Source of the DNA: Streptosporangium carneum
GTDB lineage: Bacteria; Actinomycetota; Actinomycetes; Streptosporangiales; Streptosporangiaceae
NCBI RefSeq assembly: GCF_027922005.1
Contig: NZ_BSEV01000021.1
Span: 62,001-126,000 of the forward strand
Direction of reading: 5' to 3'
DNA length: 64,000 nt
Each line of letters starts with the position of its first letter. The first letter of the stretch is position 1. The notes beneath the pieces are model-generated. The model was given only the letters and a program-made list of their open reading frames with translations, searched no databases and was not told where the DNA came from. Made by a program: the position numbers and the translations under genes. Positions 15,713 through 24,182 of the stretch are shown here, piece by piece.

Positions 15713-16891
15713 TCAGCGGAGCGCGTCGACGGGTTCCATCCGGGCGGCGCGGAGCGCCGGGTAGAGGCCGGCCAGCAGCCCGACCAGGGCTCCCGCGGCA
15801 GGGGCGGCGAGGGCCAGCCGTACGTCGAGGACGGGGGTCCACTGCTTGGCCGCCGAGACGGCGACGACGGCCACCATGCCGAGGCTGGCGCCGATCACAC
15901 CGCCTGTCAGCCCGGTCAGCGTGGACTCCAGGAGGAACTGCGCGGCGATGTGGCGGCGGGCGGCGCCGAGAGAACGGCGCAGGCCGATCTCGGCGACGCG
16001 CTCCATGACCGTCACCAGGGTGACGTTGGCGATGCCGACGGCGCCGACGACGAGCGAGACCAGGCCCAGGATCAGGAACAACCCGTTGACGTCGTCCTGC
16101 ACCCCGTCACGCGCCCTGGTCGGGCTGGGTGGGGAGATCACCTGCAGCATGCCCTCGTTGCCCGGGCTGAGCGCGGTCGCCGCCTGCCCGGCGATCAGGT
16201 CGACGGCGCCGAGGCTGGTGTTGATCAGCACTCTGGTCACGTCCCGCAGGCCGTAGCGCCTGCCGATCGTCGGCGGCAGCATCACCGCGCCGCCGAAGCC
16301 CTTCTCCCGGCGGAACGCGCCGAGAATGCCGATGACGGTGTAGGCGCGGCCCTCGATGAAGACCGCCGGTGCCCGGTCCACCCGGGTGATGCCGAGCATC
16401 GCGGCCGCCTGCTCGCCCAGCACGACGACCTGGTCCGCGCGTTTCAGGTGCCCGGCGTCGAAGTACCGCCCCTGGAGCATCCGGCCCTTGACCGCCGCGG
16501 GGAGGCCGGGCGTGCTGGCGATCACCGTCAGGGTCTGGGCTCCCGCCCTGGCGGGATCGACGAGCTTGTTGGACCGCACGCTCAGGTTGGCGCTCTCCCT
16601 GGCCTCCGACACGGCCGCCGCCGACTCCACCCCGCGCAACCTGGTCACCTGGTCGACGGCGTCCCAGCCGACCAGGGGGCTGCCCTCGTTCTCCTGCACC
16701 TCGACGGTCACCGACGTGGCGGTGAGCTCGTCGAAGCGGCCGACGATCTGGTTGCCCGCCGTGGCGGCGACGCCGAGGGTGATGACGAGCGTGGTGATGC
16801 CGAGCACGGTGCCGAGGGTGGTGAGCGCCGTACGGACCGGGCGAGCCAGCATGCCCGCCATGGCCTCGGTCCACAGGTCACGGATCTTCAC
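15713..16891 (-). CDS. ABC transporter permease, MacB/FtsX type
   Basis: A 392-aa permease with an N-terminal TM after RPVRTALTTLGTVLGI, a large extracytoplasmic MacB-type periplasmic domain (about 45-260) and three C-terminal TMs with the FtsX motif ERVAEIGLRRSLGAARRHI. It has the usual length and topology for a mechanotransmission-type exporter that acts on extracytoplasmic substrates. GTG 16891 lies 14 bases inside the ATPase gene. Together with the upstream ATPase, adaptor and lipoprotein it forms one operon, likely handling an antibiotic, lipid or cell-wall compound. Confidence 0.9.
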   Translation of the reverse strand: MKIRDLWTEAMAGMLARPVRTALTTLGTVLGITTLVITLGVAATAGNQIVGRFDELTATSVTVEVQENEGSPLVGWDAVDQVTRLRGVESAAAVSEARESANLSVRSNKLVDPARAGAQTLTVIASTPGLPAAVKGRMLQGRYFDAGHLKRADQVVVLGEQAAAMLGITRVDRAPAVFIEGRAYTVIGILGAFRREKGFGGAVMLPPTIGRRYGLRDVTRVLINTSLGAVDLIAGQAATALSPGNEGMLQVISPPSPTRARDGVQDDVNGLFLILGLVSLVVGAVGIANVTLVTVMERVAEIGLRRSLGAARRHIAAQFLLESTLTGLTGGVIGASLGMVAVVAVSAAKQWTPVLDVRLALAAPAAGALVGLLAGLYPALRAARMEPVDALR

Positions 16892-17555
16892 TGAGCACCC
16901 CGTCGGTGATCCTGACCCGGCGCCCCGCCCGGTCGCTGACCTCGTTCTCGTGCGTGATGACCACGATCGTCATCCCCTGGTCGCGCAGGTCGTCGAACAG
17001 GTCGAGGACGGCGTCGGTGTTGTGGCTGTCCAGGTTGCCCGTGGGTTCGTCGCACAGCAGCAGGGAGGGCCCGCCCATCAGCGCCCTGGCGATGGCCGCG
17101 CGCTGGCGCTCGCCTCCGGAGAGACGATCGGGCAGGAAGTCCACCCGGTGGGACAGGCTCACCCGCTCCAGCGCCCGCAGCGCCCTGGCCCTGCGGGTCC
17201 TCCTGTCGTGCTTGCCGTACACCTCGGCGAGCATGACGTTCTCCACCACGCTGCGGTGGGCGAGCAGGTGGAAGGACTGGAACACGAAACCGATGCGGCT
17301 GCCGCGCATCCTGGTCCTGGCGCCGTCGCCCATCGTGATCGTCTCGACGCCGTCGAGCCGGTAGCTGCCCGAGGTGGGCCGGTCCAGCAGGCCGAGGACG
17401 TTGAGCAGGGTCGACTTGCCCGCCCCCGAGGGGCCGACGATAGCCACATAGTCGGATTTATCCACTGTGAGGGATATCTCTGACAGTGCGCGCACCGGAG
17501 GCTCGGTGGGGAACTCCTTCGACAGCGACTCCAGCGCGATGACGGGCTCAGGCAT
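16878..17555 (-). CDS. ABC transporter ATP-binding protein, MacB/LolD type
   Basis: A 225-aa ATPase with Walker A GPSGAGKST, a Q-loop in FVFQSFHLLAHRSVVENVML, signature LSGGERQRAAIARAL, Walker B LLLCDEPTGNLD and switch VVITHENEV. The sequence NVLGLLDRPTSGSY is characteristic of the MacB/LolD/FtsE group. The ATG overlaps the adaptor gene by eight bases. It powers the permease encoded just downstream. Confidence 0.93.
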   Translation of the reverse strand: MPEPVIALESLSKEFPTEPPVRALSEISLTVDKSDYVAIVGPSGAGKSTLLNVLGLLDRPTSGSYRLDGVETITMGDGARTRMRGSRIGFVFQSFHLLAHRSVVENVMLAEVYGKHDRRTRRARALRALERVSLSHRVDFLPDRLSGGERQRAAIARALMGGPSLLLCDEPTGNLDSHNTDAVLDLFDDLRDQGMTIVVITHENEVSDRAGRRVRITDGVLSEDP

Positions 17556-19299
17556 TGCCGGTCACCACCCTGTCCCCCTCCTTGAGGTCACCGGAGACCT
17601 GGACGCTGCCGTCGGCGGTGAGGCCGGTGCGCACCTCGACCTCCCTGGTCCTGTCCGTGGAGACCTCCACCTGCACGCGCGGCCTGCCGTCCGCCGCGGT
17701 GATCACCGCGGCGACCGGGACGACCAGGACCTCCTCGTCGGTCGAGCCCACCGTCACCCGCGCCGTGACCGTGGCCCCCGACAACCCCTTGAGCCCCTTC
17801 ATCGAGACCGGGGTGATCAGCACCGACTCGGAGCTGATCGCCCCGTTCTTGGCCCCGCCTCCCAACGCGGTGAGGGTCGCGGAGATGGTCTCGCCGGACT
17901 CGGTCTCGATGACCGCCGCCATTCCTCGCTTCAGCAGCTTGGCCTCGGCCGCGTCGACCGACCCTGAGAGCACGAACGTCGAGCTCGTCACCGTGGCGAC
18001 CGCCTTGTCCACCACCTCGCCCGCCTTGACCCCCGCCTTGCGCAGGCGGGCCGGCAGCCTGGGCAGGAAGACCACCTCGCCGGGCGGGACCGTGGTGCCG
18101 AAGGTGCGGGAGTACTCCGCCAGGAGGGTCCTGGCCGCGGCCAGGTCCCTCCTGGCGTTGGCCACCCTGAGCTTGACCGGCGAGAGCTGTCTGGCCTGCC
18201 GCAGCGCCTGCTCCGCCACGGTCACCGCCTCCCGCGCGTCACGTACGGCCTTGCGCAGTTCGGTCAGCCGCTTTCCGCGCGCCCGCCCCGCCTCCTCCCG
18301 AGCGCGGTCCATCGCCCTGCGGGCCGAGTCCAGCTCCGCGCGGGCGTTGACCACCCGTAGCTCCAGCAGCTCGGTGTCGACCGTCGGCTGCGGCTCCGGC
18401 TCGGGCTCGGGCTGTGGCGGTGGCTGCGGTTCCGACGTCGCGCTCGGCGTGGGCGTCGGCTTGGGCGTCGGCTTCGGCGAGTTCCGCGCCCGCCGCGCTT
18501 CGGCGAGCGCCTGCTCGGCCTCCAGCAGCTTCTCCTCGGCCGCGCGCACGGCCGCCTCCGCGGCCTCCAGCCTGGCCTCGTCCTCGAGCGTGCCCTCCTG
18601 CGACTCGGCCGCCCTCAGCTCGCGCTCCGCCACCTTGAGATCCTGTTCGGCGTTGCGCAGCTTGAGCCTGAGCGGCAGCACGTCACGGCCCTGGTCGAGG
18701 GCCTTCTGCTCGGTGAGCAGTGTCTCCTGGGCGGTCTGCACGGCTCTGCGCAGGCTGTCGAGCTCCTGCCTGGCCGTCAGCGCGGGCTGCTGGGCCTCGT
18801 AGCCGTGCTTGGCGTAGAACGCGGTCACCGCGGCGATGGTCGCCCGGTCGAACACGCCGGTCCGCGACACGCGCAGCGCCTTCTGCAGCTGCTTCACATC
18901 CTCCCCCTTGGCTCCGGGGCTGAGCGTCCTGTGCATCGGCACCCTGCCGGTGAAGGTGAAGACCGGCCGCCCGTTGACCTCCATGAGCACGCCGCCCTCC
19001 GTGACCCTGCCGGGCCGGGGCGCGCGCGTCGCCCGCTGGGCGCCGTCGTCGCCGCCGACCACCCCGGCCAGCGTGATCGGCAGCGGCGAGCCGTACTCCA
19101 GCGTGCCCGAGACCACCACGGTGCTGACCAGCTTGCGCCGCTCCACCGGAGCGGTCACCAGCGAGGGTTCGGGCGGTCTGCGCAGGGCGGCCTCGTCCGC
19201 GGGGGACCGCAGCCGGCCGCCCACCCCCCAGCCCACGCCCGCGACGACCAGCGCACCCGCCACCACCACGAGCAGCGGCTTCCTGCGAGGCGATCTCAT
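17548..19299 (-). CDS. HlyD-like adaptor with peptidoglycan-binding domain
   Basis: A 583-aa membrane-anchored protein with an N-terminal TM (LLVVVAGALVVAGVGWGVGG) and a PG_binding_1 domain at about 120-166 (SPGAKGEDVKQLQKAL). Two long coiled coils (about 180-270 and 310-390) are separated by a Pro/Glu-rich linker, and a C-terminal beta-barrel/membrane-fusion domain follows. In actinobacteria, adaptors with this peptidoglycan-binding insert sit beside MacB-type ATPase and permease genes and are thought to link the exporter to the wall. The ATG shares one base with the stop of the lipoprotein gene. The linker makes it longer than many relatives. Confidence 0.88.
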   Translation of the reverse strand: MRSPRRKPLLVVVAGALVVAGVGWGVGGRLRSPADEAALRRPPEPSLVTAPVERRKLVSTVVVSGTLEYGSPLPITLAGVVGGDDGAQRATRAPRPGRVTEGGVLMEVNGRPVFTFTGRVPMHRTLSPGAKGEDVKQLQKALRVSRTGVFDRATIAAVTAFYAKHGYEAQQPALTARQELDSLRRAVQTAQETLLTEQKALDQGRDVLPLRLKLRNAEQDLKVAERELRAAESQEGTLEDEARLEAAEAAVRAAEEKLLEAEQALAEARRARNSPKPTPKPTPTPSATSEPQPPPQPEPEPEPQPTVDTELLELRVVNARAELDSARRAMDRAREEAGRARGKRLTELRKAVRDAREAVTVAEQALRQARQLSPVKLRVANARRDLAAARTLLAEYSRTFGTTVPPGEVVFLPRLPARLRKAGVKAGEVVDKAVATVTSSTFVLSGSVDAAEAKLLKRGMAAVIETESGETISATLTALGGGAKNGAISSESVLITPVSMKGLKGLSGATVTARVTVGSTDEEVLVVPVAAVITAADGRPRVQVEVSTDRTREVEVRTGLTADGSVQVSGDLKEGDRVVTGNA

Positions 19300-20132
19300 C
19301 ACTGCGGCAGGAAGCCGAATCTCGCCGCGGCGTCCGCGCGGAGCCGCGCCTGCATGGGGCTGAAGACCGCGTAGAAGTCCTTGCCGCACTCAAGGTCGTC
19401 GAGCGCGGCCTTGATCTCCCTGGTGAGGTACGGCCTGGCCTCCTCGGGGGACAGCTTCCCCTTGAACCCCTCCAGCTGCGTGACCCAGCGTTGCGGGCCG
19501 TGGGCGGCCAGGTCGAGCGGCCTGGTGGAGGCCACCCTCTCGCCCTTGGACGACAGGCAGTCCGCGAAGGCCCCCGACAGCCTCACGAGCTCGGCGTCGC
19601 CGTTGAGTTCCTTGTCGACCGCCTCGATGGCGTCGGCCGTCAGGTTGGAGAAGTCCCTGATGCTCTTGATCTCCAGGCCGAACACCTGCTTGACCGCCGA
19701 GACGTAGCAGGTCGTGACGCTCTGGTCGTACACCTTCTTCTGCGCGCTCGGCAGAGCCTGCGCGATGGCCTCGTTGGGGTCCTTGTCGGCGTTCTTGTCG
19801 GCGTTCTCCGGTGTCGGATAGACGACGGAGGCGAAGACGCCGAAGCCGTACTTGGCGCGCGTCTCCTTCATCGCCGCGTAGTCGCCGCTGTTGAGACGCC
19901 TCTCAAGCTCGGACTCCTTGGGCTGGCGCACGTAGGCGACGTAGGAGAAACCCTTCTGCTTCATGCAGGTGGCGATGAGGGTCTCCCGCGCCCTGCGCTT
20001 GTCGGCCGCCGGGGACGCGGCCTGACCGGGCGTCGCGGCGTCCCCGGCCTGCCCGGACGTCGAGGCGCCCTCGGCGCATCCGGTCAGCAGGACCAGGCCG
20101 AGCAGAGCGCAGACGATCAATCGGTTCGACAT
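19299..20132 (-). CDS. Secreted lipoprotein, first gene of the export operon
   Basis: A 277-aa protein with a clear lipoprotein signal (IVCALLGLVLLTGC) followed by an Ala/Thr/Gly linker. The mature part has five or more cysteines (ATCMKQKGFSYVAY, TTCYVSAVK, FADCLSSKG, LECGKDF), consistent with disulfides in an extracytoplasmic helical domain. It is of a type common in Streptosporangiales next to adaptor/ABC operons. No enzymatic motif is seen. It may be an accessory or sensor lipoprotein of the transporter. The frame is open far upstream, but only ATG 20132 yields the signal peptide. Confidence 0.82.
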   Translation of the reverse strand: MSNRLIVCALLGLVLLTGCAEGASTSGQAGDAATPGQAASPAADKRRARETLIATCMKQKGFSYVAYVRQPKESELERRLNSGDYAAMKETRAKYGFGVFASVVYPTPENADKNADKDPNEAIAQALPSAQKKVYDQSVTTCYVSAVKQVFGLEIKSIRDFSNLTADAIEAVDKELNGDAELVRLSGAFADCLSSKGERVASTRPLDLAAHGPQRWVTQLEGFKGKLSPEEARPYLTREIKAALDDLECGKDFYAVFSPMQARLRADAAARFGFLPQ

Positions 20133-20155
20133 GGCGATCACTCTTGGAGGCCCGC

Positions 20156-20215
20156 GTATCCACGCCGTGTGCTCCCCGTATCCACACCGGCTCAACCGCG
20201 TATCCGTTGCGTATC
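20156..20215 (-). promoter_or_regulatory. Phased GATAC operator of the export operon
   Basis: Four GTATC pentamers (GATAC on the coding strand) start at 20156, 20178, 20200 and 20211, exactly 22, 22 and 11 bp apart. All lie on one helical face, 24 bases and more upstream of the lipoprotein ATG. The promoter-distal pair is embedded in GCTCAACCGCGTATC and the following CGTATC, which also occur upstream of the carboxypeptidase. Confidence 0.65.
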
Positions 20216-20245
20216 GGGACCGCCGGGACAGGTCTGCGCATCGGG

Positions 20246-20458
20246 GGGTGACGGTGCCCGCCGTCACCCATAATGGAACGATCCACATCGACGTCGTCGA
20301 CGCCGGACCGGCCGACCACCGGTCCCGTCCCGCGCGGAGGTGGACGCCGGCGGCGGGGGCGGACGCGGCCTGCGACCGGTCCACGGATCGCCTCGGCCTG
20401 GGGCCGGCAGGAGATCCCCGCGGGCCGGATGGTCCGGTTCCGACTGGCGGGAGACTGA
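20246..20458 (+). pseudogene. Remnant of an RsbW-like ATP-binding protein gene
   Basis: This stretch aligns base for base with the 3' half of the intact ATPase genes at 24179 and 38220 (THNGTIHIDVVDAG corresponds to THHGTLHIDVADAG). The N-terminal half, including the N-box, is missing. After DHR the reading frame shifts more than once, so the G2 region is out of frame. The distance to the following 97-aa gene and the conserved TGAAACRATG junction are the same as in the intact copies. It cannot encode a working ATPase. Confidence 0.85.
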
Positions 20459-20462
20459 AACA

Positions 20463-20756
20463 ATGATCAAGTGGGACTGCCCACCTCGCTGCCTGAGCAC
20501 CCACGCCGCCCCCGCGCGGTCCCACTGCGAGACATTGACGTGGACCGCTCCACCCGAGCGGGCACAGGCCCGGGTCATCCGGTGGACGTGCGACTGCGAG
20601 ACGGTCTTCTTCGAGCTGTGCCAGGCGGACGGCCTGCGCTTCATCCGCCGGACGAAACGGACGGGAAGAAAGCTCCTGGTCGAGGAGAGCGACCACTGGC
20701 CGCCCGGCGAGGCCGACGCCATGTGGACCGCCCTGCTGTTCGGCCTGGTGCGCTAG
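20463..20756 (+). CDS. Cys-containing 97-aa cassette protein, copy 1
   Basis: A small soluble basic protein starting MIKWDCPPRC and ending LLFGLVR. The conserved pattern across the three copies in the window is PPRC, SHCE, TCDCE, FFELCQA and FIRRTKR, with six cysteines and one or two histidines. This suggests a metal site, but no named family is recognised. It normally follows an RsbW-like ATPase by four bases, but here that ATPase is a pseudogene. The protein frame itself is intact, so it may still be expressed or be an early relic. Confidence 0.7.
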   Translation: MIKWDCPPRCLSTHAAPARSHCETLTWTAPPERAQARVIRWTCDCETVFFELCQADGLRFIRRTKRTGRKLLVEESDHWPPGEADAMWTALLFGLVR

Positions 20757-20857
20757 CCGGAGTCACCCTGTCGTCAGCGCTCTCGGTGCCGGTGTTCGCT
20801 TCGTCCTGTCTCCCTTTTGGATTTCTCGCGCCACGGGTCGGAGAACGTCGGCCATAG

Positions 20858-20884
20858 GCGGCATCGCCTCAGGGGCGATGCCGC
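20858..20884. terminator. Hairpin terminator
   Basis: An 11-bp perfect stem (GCGGCATCGCC and its complement) with a 5-base loop lies about 100 bases after cassette copy 1 and before the convergent gene at 21046. The rest of the 289-base gap shows nothing. Confidence 0.75.
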
Positions 20885-21045
20885 GATGGGAAAGGAGGGG
20901 AATGAGAGCGCCGTAACCGCCGTCCGGAAGAACGGCGCACCCCCGCCCACTCGTCACACTCTCCCCGGGCACGAGGCATGGCAGAGGGCGTGCCCTGCCC
21001 CGTACGGCGAGCGCACGGGCCAGGGCGACCTGTGACCGACGTTCA

Positions 21046-21441
21046 CTACCCGTTCCAGAGCACCCCGCGGCGGTGGTGGAACGGATGAATGACGAAGTCG
21101 TCCGTCTCCTCCGCGGCATCGGCGGTGGCGGCGTCAGCCTGCCGTCGGATCTCCAGCGCCCTTTCCCGCAGCCGCCGACGTTCACGACGCTCGTAGAAGT
21201 TGGCGTCCTCGGCCACGGCCCCGCCACGGCCGTACGCCCCCAGATAGGTGAAGAACTCGACGCGGAACCGGCTCCTCTTCGGAATGGGACGCCGCCCCGC
21301 GGCTTCGGCCGCTCTGAGCTCGGACGCGGAGTAACGGAGATCGGTGATCGTGACGGTCCTCCAGGGATCGGATATGCGGCGACCCGGGCGACGGGTGTCG
21401 GGCAGTCGCGAGGATCGGATGTGGTGTGCGGTGCGGGACAT
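21046..21441 (-). CDS. Hypothetical basic protein
   Basis: A 131-aa protein starting MSRTAHHIRSSRLPDTRRPG at an ATG with GGAGG upstream. It is Arg-rich, with a middle segment RFRVEFFTYLGAYGRGG, a charged helix with RRERRRLRERALEIRRQAD, and an acidic end. No TM, signal or known motif is seen. It may be a DNA- or RNA-associated small protein. An upstream extension to 21552 is open but lacks a better start. Confidence 0.6.
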   Translation of the reverse strand: MSRTAHHIRSSRLPDTRRPGRRISDPWRTVTITDLRYSASELRAAEAAGRRPIPKRSRFRVEFFTYLGAYGRGGAVAEDANFYERRERRRLRERALEIRRQADAATADAAEETDDFVIHPFHHRRGVLWNG

Positions 21442-21724
21442 GGCGACCTCCAGCAACCGCCAAGGCTCTCTCGGCGGCGCTAGGTGAAGCCGCTCACCGA
21501 CACCCCTGATCGCATGGTCATGATCGTAACCTGGTCCGCCACGGCACTCCACGGAGACGAACGGCTTCAGGCCAGGCGAGAACTCCGGCGTCCCGCGACG
21601 GGCCGGATCTCATACGAAAGGTCATGAAGCCGTCACCGTGTGAGATGTGACATCGTGGATGCACACCTCGTGAACCGTACGCACCATCTTCACCACGGGG
21701 ACGCCGACGCGAAGAGGAGAGACC

Positions 21725-22141
21725 ATGTCGAACCCGCCGCTTCCGGAGGAAGCAGTCGCCATGCTGAAGAAGCCGAATCCCGCTGTCATCGCGACGCTTC
21801 AACCCGACGGCCAGCCGGTGTCCACGGCCACCTGGTACCTGTGGGACGACGGCCGGATCCTGGTCAACATGGACGAGGGCCGCAAGCGGCTGAGCCACAT
21901 CCGCAACGACCCCAGGGTCACCCTCACCGTGCTCGACGAGGACGGCTGGTACACCCACATCAGCGTCATCGGGCGTATCGTCGAAATCCGCGACGACGAG
22001 GACCTGACCGACATCGACAGGGTGTCCCAGCAGTACACCGGCGGGAAGTACCCCCGGCGGGACCGCAAGCGGGTCAGCGCCTGGATCGAGATCGACCGCT
22101 GGCACGGCTGGGGCGCGCTCAAGGACAACAAACAGGCCTGA
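21725..22141 (+). CDS. PPOX-class (split-barrel) F420/FMN-dependent protein
   Basis: A 138-aa split beta-barrel flavin/deazaflavin-binding protein of the pyridoxamine 5'-phosphate oxidase-like class. AVIATLQPDGQPVSTATWYLWDDG is the usual N-terminal strand pair, and GRKRLSHIRNDPRVTLTVLDEDGW is the typical cofactor-side segment. Length fits the family (130-150 aa). AGGAGAG precedes the ATG. Such proteins reduce diverse substrates with F420H2 or bind heme or flavin. The specific role is unknown. It is a single gene. Confidence 0.88.
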   Translation: MSNPPLPEEAVAMLKKPNPAVIATLQPDGQPVSTATWYLWDDGRILVNMDEGRKRLSHIRNDPRVTLTVLDEDGWYTHISVIGRIVEIRDDEDLTDIDRVSQQYTGGKYPRRDRKRVSAWIEIDRWHGWGALKDNKQA

Positions 22142-22238
22142 CAGCACGCCCGCCCGTCTCGGCTTCTCCCCTGGCTCATGCGTGATTCCTACGGAGTCAG
22201 GGCTGCGGGAGAGGTGGCGGAAACCGCCCCTCGGACGA

Positions 22239-23258
22239 TCAGCGGCGTCGCAGTGACGGGTCGAGCAGCGCGGGCGGAGTGTCGTGCTTTTCGTGTGCGG
22301 CGAGGTCGGTGCCGGGAGCGACGATCGTGTCGATCGCGTCGAGCACGTCGGCGGAGAGCACCGTGTCCGCGGCGGCGAGTTGTGAGTGCAGGTGCTCCAG
22401 TGTGCGGGGGCCGATGATCGCGCTGGTCACGGCGGGGTGCGCGGTCACGAATCCGAGCGCGAGCTGGATCATGGTCAGGCCGGCCTCGTCCGCGACCTTG
22501 GCCAGCCGCTCGACCGCGTCGAGCCTGGCCCGGTTGGAGGGGATGGCGGTGTCGAAGCGTTGCGGCATGAACACTGAGCGGTTGGTGGTGATCTCCCGGC
22601 CTTCGCGGATCGCGCCCGACAGCCAGCCCGAGGCCAGCGGGCTCCAGACCAGCACACCGAGCCCGTACTGCTCGGTCACGGGCAGCACGTGGCCTTCGAT
22701 TCCGCGCTGCAGGATCGAGTAGCTGGGCTGTTCGGTGACGTAACGGCTCAGGTGGTTGTCGCGGGCGGCCCACTGGGCCTGCACGATGCGGTAGGCCGGG
22801 AAGGTCGAGGAGCCGAAGTAACGGATCTTTCCCGCGCGCTGCAGGTCGGTCAGGGCCGACAGCGTCTCCTCGTCGCCGGTGTTCGGGTCCCACCGGTGGA
22901 TCTGGTAGAGATCGACGTGGTCGACGCCGAGGCGACGCAGGCTGTTGTCCAACTCGGTGACCAGCCAGCGGCGCGAGCTGCCCTGATGGTTGCGCTCGTC
23001 GCCCATGGGCATGCCCGCCTTCGTGGCCAGCACGATGTCGTCACGGCGACCGGCGACGGCTTTGCCGACCATCTCCTCCGACTCGCCGCCGCTGTACATG
23101 TCGGCGGTGTCGATGACGTTGATCCCGCCCTCGAGAGCGGCGTCGACGACGGCGGTGACCTCGTCCTGGGTGGTGCGCCCGATCCTGCCGAAGTTCATCG
23201 CGCCGAGTGCGAGGGAGCTGACCCGCACACCGGTGCGGCCCAAGGTGCGGTACTGCAT
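22239..23258 (-). CDS. Aldo/keto reductase
   Basis: A 339-aa NADPH-dependent TIM-barrel reductase starting MQYRTLGRTGVRVSSLALG at an ATG with AAAGGAGA upstream. The catalytic tetrad is recognisable: Asp in NVIDTADMYSGG (with Tyr four residues on), Lys in LATKAG, and His in YQIHRWDP. The cofactor-phosphate region is AIIGPRTLEHL. It is divergently transcribed from a TetR repressor across two operators, so it is probably induced by the repressor's ligand and may act on carbonyl xenobiotics or the ligand itself. Confidence 0.92.
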   Translation of the reverse strand: MQYRTLGRTGVRVSSLALGAMNFGRIGRTTQDEVTAVVDAALEGGINVIDTADMYSGGESEEMVGKAVAGRRDDIVLATKAGMPMGDERNHQGSSRRWLVTELDNSLRRLGVDHVDLYQIHRWDPNTGDEETLSALTDLQRAGKIRYFGSSTFPAYRIVQAQWAARDNHLSRYVTEQPSYSILQRGIEGHVLPVTEQYGLGVLVWSPLASGWLSGAIREGREITTNRSVFMPQRFDTAIPSNRARLDAVERLAKVADEAGLTMIQLALGFVTAHPAVTSAIIGPRTLEHLHSQLAAADTVLSADVLDAIDTIVAPGTDLAAHEKHDTPPALLDPSLRRR

Positions 23259-23351
23259 GACCGTGTCTCCTTTCGTTGGTGATCCATTGGGAGTGAAGCG
23301 TGGTGGAAGGGCGCGGCTTGGCCGTCGGCCCCCTGCTCTGACATCATGAAC

Positions 23352-23400
23352 AAACGGAACGATGTCCCGTTTGACGATACGGAACGTTGTCCCGTTTAGC
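23352..23400. promoter_or_regulatory. Twin TetR operators over the divergent promoter
   Basis: Two copies of an imperfect palindrome, ACGGAACGNTGTCCCGT, at 23352-23372 and 23378-23398 (26 bp centre to centre), share the pattern AACGGGAC-N3-GTTCCGTT on the opposite strand. A plus-strand TTGACG (23371-23376) with TTTAGC (23395-23400) 18 bases on overlaps the second copy. TetR would therefore repress itself and the reductase. Confidence 0.75.
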
Positions 23401-23427
23401 AAGCTCGACAACGGAGGAAGCGGCGCG

Positions 23428-24018
23428 ATGAACGACGGCGACGAGGGCACAGGGCACACGGCCCGGTCCAAGCGGGCGGACGCCCGGCGCAACGAGAAGA
23501 CCCTGCTCGACGCGGCTGCCGCGATCTTCGTCACGTCAGGCGTCGAAGCGCCGGTACGCGACATCGCGGCCAAGGCCGGCGTCGGAACGGCCACGATCTA
23601 CCGCCACTTCCCGACGCGGGCGGACCTCATCATCGCCGTCTACCGGCACCAGGTCGAAGCCTGCGCCGAGGCCGGTCCGGCCCTGCTGGCGACCAGCGCG
23701 ACTCCGCACGCCGCGCTGGGGCGATGGATCAACCTCTTCGTCGACTTCCTGGTCACCAAGCACGGGCTCGCCGCCGTGCTGCGGTCCGACGACGCCGGCT
23801 TCGACGCGCTGCACGCCTACTTCCTCGACCGCCTCGTGCCCGTGTGCGCCCAGTTGCTCGAAGCCGCAGCCCGTTCCGGCGAGATCCGCTCCGGCCTGGA
23901 GGCCTACGAGCTCATGCGCGGCGTCGGGAACCTCTGCATAGGCGCGGACAGAGATCCCCGCTACGACGCACGCCGGCTGGTCGAGCTCCTCATCGCAGGA
24001 CTGCGCCGACCACACTGA
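23428..24018 (+). CDS. TetR family transcriptional repressor
   Basis: A 196-aa repressor starting MNDGDEGTGHT at an ATG with GGAGGA upstream. The HTH domain covers about residues 20-65, with RDIAAKAGVGTATIYRHFPTR as the recognition helix region. The C-terminal ligand domain resembles TetR_C_33-type regulators (RWINLFVDFLVTKHGLAAVL). It is divergent from the aldo/keto reductase and likely controls it together with its own gene. An upstream in-frame ATG at 23362 lies inside an operator and is unlikely. Confidence 0.92.
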   Translation: MNDGDEGTGHTARSKRADARRNEKTLLDAAAAIFVTSGVEAPVRDIAAKAGVGTATIYRHFPTRADLIIAVYRHQVEACAEAGPALLATSATPHAALGRWINLFVDFLVTKHGLAAVLRSDDAGFDALHAYFLDRLVPVCAQLLEAAARSGEIRSGLEAYELMRGVGNLCIGADRDPRYDARRLVELLIAGLRRPH

Positions 24019-24099
24019 CGGTTCGTGCCGCCGGGGCGGCCCGGCGACTCCACGCCCCCGCAAGGCCTGGTCCGGCTCATCACCTGGAGTCACTTGGAG

Positions 24100-24182
24100 C
24101 CGTCGCCACAGGCTACGACCTCAGGTCGACATCCCGGGTCCGGAATGCCTTCGAGAAGATCGGGAAGGGAGAGGCACCATGA
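24100..24182 (+). pseudogene. 3' remnant of the first cassette gene
   Basis: The last 15 or so codons before the ATPase start read VRNAFEKIGKGEAP and end in a TGA overlapping the ATPase ATG. This is almost identical to VRSAFEKIGKGVTP, the end of the intact 90-aa gene at 37951-38223 in the other cassette. The upstream part of that gene is not present here. The remnant still supplies the GGGAGAGG Shine-Dalgarno sequence of the ATPase. Confidence 0.7.
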
